A stretch of DNA of 8,293 nt from Pseudomonas sp. (GTDB lineage: Bacteria > Pseudomonadota > Gammaproteobacteria > Pseudomonadales > Pseudomonadaceae), in assembly GCA_003523465.1 (NCBI GenBank), contig DQAA01000263.1, forward strand, positions 1 to 8,293. Direction: 5' to 3'. Within the stretch, counting starts at the first letter, position 1. The number at the start of each line of letters is the position of its first letter. Below are positions 1 to 4,375 of the stretch, one piece after another. The position numbers and the translations under genes were made by a program. Under the pieces are notes generated by a model. The model searched no databases and had not been told where the DNA came from. It saw only the letters and a list, made by a program, of their open reading frames with translations.

Positions 1-381
1 CTGCTGCCAGCCGCGCATGACGATGGCATCGCCGCCCGCCGCTTCCAGCCCGATCAGCTTGATGAACCACTGCGGCACGCCGCCGGGATCAGGGTCGGCG
101 TGGCGCTCCACCAGCACGGCGTTGGAGCCGAGGTCGACCACGCGAATGCTGGCGTAGTAACCACTGTCGAAGATCGAACTGATCAGCAGCTCGACCATCG
201 CCGGATCATCGAGGTTCGGCGTCAGCGACAGCGCCAGCGCCGTGGCGGCGTCCTGGGCGTGGGAGCGCAGCTGGTTGACGTACTGGGTGCGCGAGCTTTC
301 AAGGCTGACCATGAAACTGCCGCTGAACGCGACGACCAGGAACAGGCAGATGGCGAGCAACAATTGTTTGAACAGTGACAT
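1..381 (-). CDS. lapD: LapD, inner-membrane c-di-GMP receptor controlling LapG (N-terminal part only)
   Basis: This is the first 127 codons of lapD; the rest lies beyond base 1. The ATG is at 381-379, with a GAGGAG ribosome site 5 nt upstream. The protein begins with a short cytoplasmic start (MSLFKQ) and a hydrophobic segment at about residues 7-25. It continues into the periplasmic sensor region, with the LapD-typical stretches SLESSRTQYVNQLRSHAQDA (from residue 26) and SIFDSGYYASIRVVDL. In the known system, LapD binds c-di-GMP through a degenerate cytoplasmic EAL domain. It then sequesters LapG through this periplasmic domain, keeping the LapA adhesin on the cell surface. The HAMP, GGDEF and EAL parts cannot be seen here. 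The start lies 9 nt after the lapG stop, so the two genes are probably co-transcribed. Identification rests on recalled similarity to Pseudomonas LapD and on the lapG neighbour. Confidence 0.93.
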   Translation of the reverse strand, partial: MSLFKQLLLAICLFLVVAFSGSFMVSLESSRTQYVNQLRSHAQDAATALALSLTPNLDDPAMVELLISSIFDSGYYASIRVVDLGSNAVLVERHADPDPGGVPQWFIKLIGLEAAGGDAIVMRGWQQ

Positions 382-390
382 CGGAGCTCC

Positions 391-1083
391 TCAGTAGACC
401 GGCTCGGCAGGGAATCCTTCCGCCTGCATTTTTTTCAACAGATCCTGCCAGCGCGACAGGCGCTTGGTATCGCCGACTTTCTTGTTGCCCGAGGCGCCGG
501 TCAGCCACAGGCCCTCGCCGTTGAAGGCATAGACCGGGAGCAGGTCGGTGCGCTGGCTGGCCGGCTTGATCGCGTCCATGAGGCTGTCGAGGACCAGAGG
601 CATGGCGTCAGGACTGGAATAGTAGGTCAGGACCATGTGCGCGCGGTTCTGGCGCAGGGCCTTGACGTAGGTGATGCGCAGTTTTTCGGCGGGGATGCCG
701 AGGCGGCGCAGGCTGAAGTACTTGGCGATAGCGTAGTCCTCGCAGTCCCCCGCGCCCTTGATCAGCGACTGGATGGGGGTGGCCCAGTAATCGACCTCGT
801 GCCACAGGTCGATATCCTCTTCGTAGCGCAACTGGCGGTTGAAGAACTGGTTGACCACCTGCAATCGCTCCGCGTCGCCGAGCTGCTTTTGCGTGGACAG
901 CAACTGCTGCCAGGCGTCGATACGCTGCTGGCCGGCACCGAGCGGGCCGTAGAGGGCCGCTGCCTTGCGGCTGATCTGGGAGAAATCCCAGTCCGCGCGC
1001 AATCCGCCCAGCAATGCCAGGGCAAGCAGCACGGCCAGCCCCACCCGGCGCATGGTCAGATAAATGGCCCAACGTATCGCCAA
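391..1083 (-). CDS. lapG: LapG, periplasmic calcium-dependent cysteine protease that cleaves LapA
   Basis: LapG is a bacterial transglutaminase-like cysteine proteinase that cuts the N-terminus of the giant adhesin LapA and so triggers biofilm dispersal. Counting from the TTG at 1083, the protein has 230 residues. The catalytic triad is visible: Cys114 in GAGDCEDYAIAKY, His149 in NRAHMVLTYY and Asp166 in PLVLDSL. Asp113 and Glu115 flank the cysteine, where the family binds calcium. A basic-hydrophobic export signal covers about residues 11-30. The start is uncertain. TTG at 1083 has no clear ribosome site. ATG at 1053 gives a compact 220-residue precursor beginning MRRVGLAVLLALAL. The frame also stays open upstream to 1158 without any ATG or GTG. 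lapD follows 9 nt downstream. The catalytic core leaves little doubt about identity; only the N-terminus is in question. Confidence 0.94.
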   Translation of the reverse strand: MAIRWAIYLTMRRVGLAVLLALALLGGLRADWDFSQISRKAAALYGPLGAGQQRIDAWQQLLSTQKQLGDAERLQVVNQFFNRQLRYEEDIDLWHEVDYWATPIQSLIKGAGDCEDYAIAKYFSLRRLGIPAEKLRITYVKALRQNRAHMVLTYYSSPDAMPLVLDSLMDAIKPASQRTDLLPVYAFNGEGLWLTGASGNKKVGDTKRLSRWQDLLKKMQAEGFPAEPVY

Positions 1084-1321
1084 GGCAAACTGTCCGAGAA
1101 ATCCCTTGAAACGCCGATGGTGCCGCCAGACCGGAGAAAAGACAATGGCACGAAACAGTCACTGTGCCAGCACCTGATCAAGCGTCCGACAATTGGTTGA
1201 CGCTCTCTCCGGCAGGACACTTTCTTTCCCACTAAAGTTCATTCAGGATTAGCGCCGATTCAGCCGCAGGCCCGCTTTCCCGTCGGACGCATCGCTTCGC
1301 CTGGCGCACGGCCCGAGCGGT
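1084..1321. other. Divergent intergenic region between lapG and the gntR gene
   Basis: About 240 bases lie between the two divergent genes. The minus strand should hold the lapG promoter, but I see no good sigma-70 pair there. The lapG frame remains open as far as 1158, so the first 75 bases could still be coding if a rare start codon is used. No tRNA, small RNA or repeat was recognised. Longer open frames crossing this region on the plus strand are antisense shadows of lapG. Confidence 0.5.
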
Positions 1322-1350
1322 TTGACAAGGTCAGACTCCCTCACTAGCTT
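1322..1350 (+). promoter_or_regulatory. Predicted sigma-70 promoter of the gntR gene
   Basis: A perfect -35 hexamer TTGACA (1322-1327) is followed by a 17-bp spacer and the -10 hexamer TAGCTT (1345-1350), which keeps the conserved T, A and final T. Transcription would start near 1356-1358. That leaves a leader of about 35 nt before the GTG start at 1392 and would exclude the upstream TTG at 1353 as a start codon. This is a prediction by eye. Confidence 0.6.
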
Positions 1351-1364
1351 GATTGGATCCAATC
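1351..1364. promoter_or_regulatory. Perfect 14-bp palindrome, likely autoregulatory operator of the GntR protein
   Basis: GATTGGATCCAATC is a perfect palindrome directly after the predicted -10 hexamer, covering the expected transcription start. FadR/FCD-type GntR repressors bind short palindromes of this size and often sit on their own promoter. A dimer bound here would block initiation. The palindrome and its position are seen directly; the identity of the bound protein is inferred. Confidence 0.5.
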
Positions 1365-1391
1365 TCGCTCCGAATCCAGGACAACACCAGC

Positions 1392-2081
1392 GTGGCCGGA
1401 AAAACCAAACTCCTGAGCAGTATTCTGGGCGACGAACAGGTGCCCGCTCACCTGGCCCGCAGCGTGATCGAAGAGCGCTTGCGCAGCGCCATCCTCGACG
1501 GTCGCCTGGCGCCGGGCATGGCTATCCGCCAACAGGAGCTGGCGACGCTGTTCGGGGTGAGTCGCATGCCGGTTCGCGAGGCCTTGCGCCAATTGGAAGC
1601 GCAGTCGCTGCTGGCGGTGGTGGCGCACAAGGGGGCAGTGGTCGCCCCCCTGATCGGCGAGGACGCGGTCGATACCTATGAGCTGCGGGTCATGCTGGAA
1701 ACCGAAGCCCTGCGACAGTCCATTCCGCTGCTGGACGCCGAGGATATCGCCCAGGCGCGGGGCTACATCGAGCTGCTGGAGAACGAAACCCGCCACGCCG
1801 AGATCGGCCGCCTGAACCGGCTGTTCCACATGAGCCTTTACTGCAAGGCCCACAACCAGAAGCTGCTGCGCCTGATCGATAACGAGCTGCTGCAGGAGGA
1901 ACGCTTCCTGCGTTTTCACCTGTCCTCCATGGGCCTGGGCAAGCTGACCCAGGATGACCACACCGCGCTGGTCGATGCGGCGAGCGAAAAGGCCATCGAC
2001 GAGGCCGTGACGGTGCTGCACCGCCACCTCAACAACGCGATGAGGACCATCCGCAACTACCTGGGCAAGAACGCCCTGTAA
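1392..2081 (+). CDS. GntR-family transcriptional regulator, FadR/FCD type
   Basis: This is a 230-residue DNA-binding regulator. The N-terminal winged helix-turn-helix (about residues 15-85) contains the typical LATLFGVSRMPVREALRQLE recognition region at 50-69, followed by the wing HKGAVVAPL. The C-terminal all-helical FCD ligand domain covers about 90-225. His146, His190 and His212 match the three FCD metal-binding histidines. The fourth ligand position, usually Asp, is Asn142, a substitution also found in other members. I chose the GTG at 1392, which has AGGA 10 nt upstream and fits the predicted promoter. A TTG at 1353 would add 13 residues but lies ahead of the likely transcription start and has no ribosome site. 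The ligand is unknown. The gene points towards the mgo operon but is separated from it by 573 nt, so it is probably its own unit. Control of mgo or lap is possible but unproven. Confidence 0.9.
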   Translation: MAGKTKLLSSILGDEQVPAHLARSVIEERLRSAILDGRLAPGMAIRQQELATLFGVSRMPVREALRQLEAQSLLAVVAHKGAVVAPLIGEDAVDTYELRVMLETEALRQSIPLLDAEDIAQARGYIELLENETRHAEIGRLNRLFHMSLYCKAHNQKLLRLIDNELLQEERFLRFHLSSMGLGKLTQDDHTALVDAASEKAIDEAVTVLHRHLNNAMRTIRNYLGKNAL

Positions 2082-2155
2082 GGCTTTTCGGGCCTGCCGT
2101 ACTGGTATGGCCCCACCCTCCCCGCACCCCGCGTCCCACAATCCCCTTGGTCGGG

Positions 2156-2178
2156 CCATGACAGTCATGGGCTTTTCT
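2156..2178 (+). terminator. Possible terminator of gntR (or operator-like palindrome)
   Basis: CCATGAC-A-GTCATGG (2156-2170) is a perfect 7+1+7 inverted repeat 75 bases after the gntR stop codon. As RNA it would fold into a 6-bp stem with a 3-nt loop, followed by GGGCTTTTCT, a short and interrupted T run. That makes a weak intrinsic terminator. An overlapping TGGTCGGGCCA (2148-2158) differs at one base from the FadR-type operator core TGGTCNGACCA, so a protein-binding role is an alternative. Confidence 0.35.
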
Positions 2179-2373
2179 GCACACTCTTATTCCAGCGAGT
2201 GACCGGTTGATCGGCAGCGGTACGGCCCGGACGCTTGCTGGACATTCATCAGCAGAAGGAGCGCGCCCCGGGCAAGGGCCTATTGCGATCAACCGCCCCC
2301 ACCAGTCATCCAGACAACTTCCGGCAGCACAACGTGTCCGGAGTGAGGCATTCACTCATCATCTCGTTACTTT

Positions 2374-2387
2374 GGTTATACATAACC
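2374..2387. promoter_or_regulatory. Palindrome GGTTAT-AC-ATAACC, candidate operator upstream of mgoB
   Basis: Two perfect 6-bp arms are separated by 2 bp. The centre contains TATACA, which resembles a -10 hexamer, though no good -35 sits at the right distance. The size and symmetry fit a dimeric regulator such as a GntR-family protein. It differs in sequence from the palindrome at the gntR promoter, so it need not be the same regulator. Confidence 0.35.
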
Positions 2388-2408
2388 GAGGCGGACACTT
2401 TCATATCA

Positions 2409-2433
2409 ATAAAACAACTTTCAATTGTTTTAT
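2409..2433. repeat. Inverted repeat with 9-bp arms and 7-bp spacer in the mgo upstream region
   Basis: ATAAAACAA (2409-2417) and TTGTTTTAT (2425-2433) are perfect inverted copies. The arms are almost pure A/T in otherwise GC-rich DNA, and no T run follows. A DNA operator is therefore more likely than a terminator. Which regulator would bind is unknown. Confidence 0.45.
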
Positions 2434-2449
2434 CGCGCCCTGTCATCTT

Positions 2450-2460
2450 GTTGATTCAAC
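2450..2460. promoter_or_regulatory. Short palindrome GTTGA-T-TCAAC, candidate binding site
   Basis: This is a perfect 5+1+5 palindrome 17 bp after the longer inverted repeat. It lies within the same AT-rich patch, where promoter elements are expected. It is short enough to arise by chance; its value comes from its clustering with the other two repeats. Confidence 0.25.
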
Positions 2461-2486
2461 GTAAACAAAATATTCGACTTATCAAC

Positions 2487-2516
2487 TTGCGAAAAACTTT
2501 CACGTTGCCTTAGCTT
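2487..2516 (+). promoter_or_regulatory. Weak candidate promoter for the mgo operon
   Basis: TTGCGA (2487-2492), an 18-bp spacer and TAGCTT (2511-2516) form a weak sigma-70-like pair. The -10 hexamer is identical to the one proposed for gntR. Transcription would begin near 2522-2524, giving a leader of about 130 nt that starts at the next hairpin. An alternative pair, TTGTTG (2448-2453) with TATTCG (2471-2476) and a 17-bp spacer, is no better. An activator may be needed. Confidence 0.25.
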
Positions 2517-2520
2517 CAGT

Positions 2521-2543
2521 ACGCCGGTCATCAAACCCGGCGT
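2521..2543 (+). other. GC-rich hairpin in the mgo leader
   Basis: ACGCCGG (2521-2527) and CCGGCGT (2537-2543) form a 7-bp stem with a 9-nt loop, followed by two more T (TTT at 2543-2545). It could be a 5'-end stabilising structure, an early attenuator, or a terminator for transcripts arriving from gntR. The T run is too short for a confident intrinsic terminator. Confidence 0.35.
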
Positions 2544-2613
2544 TTAACCTCTCTACCCCGCGTTCGCTGGTTATTTCAGCCAGGGCATTCGTTCGTCCGG
2601 AGCCATAACCCTC

Positions 2614-2633
2614 GGCCAACTTCGGTTGCTGCC
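2614..2633 (+). promoter_or_regulatory. UUCG-capped hairpin just upstream of the mgoB ribosome site
   Basis: CAAC-TTCG-GTTG (2617-2628) forms a 4-bp stem closed by the very stable C(UUCG)G tetraloop. It is extended by GGC (2614-2616) pairing with GCC (2631-2633) across a 2-nt bulge. It ends about 9 nt before the ribosome-binding sequence, so it may shape access of ribosomes or RNA-binding proteins to the mgoB start. Confidence 0.35.
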
Positions 2634-2640
2634 AGATCAC

Positions 2641-2652
2641 TCAAGGAACTTG
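2641..2652 (+). promoter_or_regulatory. mgoB ribosome site overlapping a candidate RsmA/RsmE motif
   Basis: AAGGA (2643-2647) is the ribosome site, 7 nt before ATG 2655. It lies inside TCAAGGAACT (2641-2650), which matches the Rsm/CsrA consensus (A/U)CANGGANG(U/A) at all fixed positions but one. CAA and TTG flanking GGAAC can pair and present GGA in a small loop, as Rsm proteins prefer. In other pseudomonads the mgo/pvf genes are tied to GacS/GacA, which fits, but binding here is inferred. Confidence 0.4.
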
Positions 2653-2654
2653 CA

Positions 2655-3431
2655 ATGAACTGTCTCGAACAACTATTGCATGAGCAGAAAAGCAAACTTG
2701 CCAATCATCCGATCTTCGCTGAAATAGACTCGCTGCCGGTATTGCGCCGCTTTATGGAAACCCATGTCTATGCGGTGTGGGACTTCATGTCGCTGACCAA
2801 GCGTTTGCAACAGGAGTTGACCTGTATCCAGGTGCCCTGGCTGCCTCCACAGGATGCGAAGGCGGCGCGGCTGATCAACGAGATCGTGCTGGGCGAGGAA
2901 TCGGATGACCGTCTCGATCACGGTCACTACAGCCATTTCGAGCTTTACCTCGATGCCATGCGCGAGGTGGGAGCACGGACGGAAAGCATTGAGCGCTTCA
3001 TCACCCTGCAACGCGAAAACCTGCACCCTCGCGCCGCGTTGCAGGCGGCCGGAGCCAGCGAGGCGGCGCGGTACTTCGTCGAACAGACCCTGGATGTGGC
3101 CATGAACGCGCCTGCCCATGCGGTGGCGGCGGCGTTTCTGCATGGTCGCGAGAGTGTGATCCCCGGGATGTTCCAGCGCATTCTCGACGACTGGGGCATC
3201 ACCGGCAGCCAGGCCCCGACCTTTCGCTATTACCTGCAACGGCATATCGAAGTGGATTCGGAGGACCACGGGCCGGCAGCCGGGCAACTGCTGGCGCGAC
3301 TGGTCAACGACGACCCGCAACGTGAACGGGAGGTGTACGAGGCCGCTATCGCGGCGGTGGAAAGCCGCCTCGCGTTCTGGGACCGGCTGCGTCTGTCCAT
3401 GCACCAGGAAATTGCCGAGGCCAGCGTATGA
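2655..3431 (+). CDS. mgoB: MgoB/PvfA, heme-oxygenase-like fold protein (DUF3050 type), probable metal-dependent oxidase
   Basis: This is a 258-residue, mostly helical protein, first in the mgo/pvf operon. It belongs to the heme-oxygenase-like group whose members are often diiron oxidases rather than heme enzymes. Candidate metal ligands are visible: Glu35 and His37 in [13 protein letters not shown], carboxylates Glu77, Glu81 and Glu82, His94 and Glu96, and the C-terminal His197, Asp201 and His205 in [12 protein letters not shown]. The last pattern resembles the closing helix of such oxidases. The ATG at 2655 has AAGGA 7 nt upstream. The stop overlaps the mgoC start in ATGA, pointing to coupled translation. 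Its exact reaction is not established to my knowledge. A further oxidation or N-N bond step on the MgoA/MgoC product is my inference. Family assignment rests on recalled similarity and the operon context. Confidence 0.88.
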   Translation: MNCLEQLLHEQKSKLANHPIFAEIDSLPVLRRFMETHVYAVWDFMSLTKRLQQELTCIQVPWLPPQDAKAARLINEIVLGEESDDRLDHGHYSHFELYLDAMREVGARTESIERFITLQRENLHPRAALQAAGASEAARYFVEQTLDVAMNAPAHAVAAAFLHGRESVIPGMFQRILDDWGITGSQAPTFRYYLQRHIEVDSEDHGPAAGQLLARLVNDDPQREREVYEAAIAAVESRLAFWDRLRLSMHQEIAEASV

Positions 3432-4375
3432 AGGCTCTCGACTATCAATCGTTCGCCGACACCTGGGAGGAACGGGCAACCATTCGCACCCGCCCGCGAC
3501 GCCTGGTGGAGGACGACGAGCGCCTGATCTATCCGCTGAGCAGGATGCCCCTGGTGCTCACTGCCACCTTTCAGCGCGAGTGCCCGCAATGGCGCGACTT
3601 CGCGTTGGTCCAGGGGCTCTACAAGTTCATCAATGACGTGGTGATCTTCGAGACCGAAATCGTCGACCGCACGGCCCGCGCCATCGCCAAGGACCGCTTC
3701 GCCGTGCGCTTTCCCTTCGCCTGCCGCTACGACGCAATGACGGTGGTGGTGGATGAGGACTATCACGCCCTGGTGGCGATGGACTTCATGCAGCAGACGA
3801 TCGCCCTGACTGGCATCGAGCCGGTGGCCCTGCCGACTGAGATCGAGTTGAGCAGGGCTATTCCCGCAGCTCTAGCGCGAGTGCCGGAGCATCTGCGCGA
3901 TGCGCTGGAGCTGATCTGCGTGGGGATCGCCGAAAACACCCTGACCAACGATGTCGCCGCCTTCGCCCGGGACGACAGCGTCAAGCCGTCGATCAAGGGC
4001 TTGATGGCCGATCACCTGCTTGACGAGGGCCGGCACTCCGGCTTCTGGGCACGGTTGACGCGGATTTACTGGGGTCAGGCACCAGAGGCAGACCGCGAGG
4101 CGATTGCCGAAGTGTTGCCGGTGTTCATCCGCCATTACCTGACCAACGACACTCAGCAGGCGTTCGATCTGCAACTGATCGCGGCACTGGATGTCACGGC
4201 GCCGGTGGCCGCAGCGCTGCGTGAGGAAGTGGCAGGACTGGAATGGCCGATCGGGCAGCAGCACCCGCTTCTGGGAAACATCCTGCGTTTTTTCAGAAAC
4301 AGCTCACTGCTCGATTCGCCGTGTGTGCAGGAAGCATTGGCGGGGTATCTGCCATCGCCGAGGAGAGAGTCATGA
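3428..4375 (+). CDS. mgoC: MgoC/PvfB, AurF-type diiron N-oxygenase
   Basis: This is a 315-residue diiron enzyme of the p-aminobenzoate N-oxygenase (AurF) family. All seven metal ligands can be placed: Glu75, Glu110 and His113 (in [10 protein letters not shown]), Glu169 (GIAEN), then His196, Glu200 and His203 ([10 protein letters not shown]). Their spacing (35, 3, 59, 27, 4 and 3 residues) agrees with AurF within one residue, so an active site is expected. Published work on PvfB shows it oxidises the amine of the amino acid held on the PvfC carrier domain, giving the N-hydroxylated intermediate for pyrazine N-oxides and valdiazen. The protein is cytoplasmic, with no signal or membrane segment. 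The ATG overlaps the mgoB stop, and its own TGA overlaps the mgoA ATG, both as ATGA. It depends on MgoA for its substrate. Confidence 0.95.
   Translation: MKALDYQSFADTWEERATIRTRPRRLVEDDERLIYPLSRMPLVLTATFQRECPQWRDFALVQGLYKFINDVVIFETEIVDRTARAIAKDRFAVRFPFACRYDAMTVVVDEDYHALVAMDFMQQTIALTGIEPVALPTEIELSRAIPAALARVPEHLRDALELICVGIAENTLTNDVAAFARDDSVKPSIKGLMADHLLDEGRHSGFWARLTRIYWGQAPEADREAIAEVLPVFIRHYLTNDTQQAFDLQLIAALDVTAPVAAALREEVAGLEWPIGQQHPLLGNILRFFRNSSLLDSPCVQEALAGYLPSPRRES

Larger units (their letters stand above)
2082..2654. other. Long non-coding region upstream of the mgo operon
   Basis: These 573 bases have no convincing gene. The first part, to about 2340, is GC-rich and holds a terminator-like palindrome after gntR. 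From about 2360 to 2515 the sequence becomes AT-rich, unlike the surrounding genes, and holds three inverted repeats in 90 bases, as expected for a regulated promoter. From 2521 to the start codon it looks like an mRNA leader with several hairpins. Two weak open frames here (from about 2207 and 2235) have no good start signals and no family resemblance. Confidence 0.6.

Noticed and set aside
1156..1172. Sigma-54-like TGGCAC on the minus strand upstream of lapG
   Set aside because: The -24 element fits, but the -12 position reads CTGTT and lacks the essential GC, so a sigma-54 promoter is not supported.
637..1200. Long plus-strand open frame opposite lapG
   Set aside because: It is antisense to a gene with an intact catalytic triad, its composition is typical of a GC-rich shadow frame, and no family resemblance is seen.
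1795..1815. Asn in place of the usual FCD metal-binding Asp (residue 142 of the GntR protein)
   Set aside because: Asn at this position occurs in other FCD regulators and the three histidines are kept, so it is not evidence of a broken or novel sensor.
1344..2168. Long minus-strand open frame opposite gntR
   Set aside because: The plus strand encodes a clear winged-helix plus FCD regulator; the minus frame is a shadow with repetitive Gln/Val/His-rich content.
2235..2513. 92-codon open frame in the region upstream of mgoB
   Set aside because: It begins with TTG without a ribosome site, runs through the inverted-repeat promoter region, and shows no known domain.
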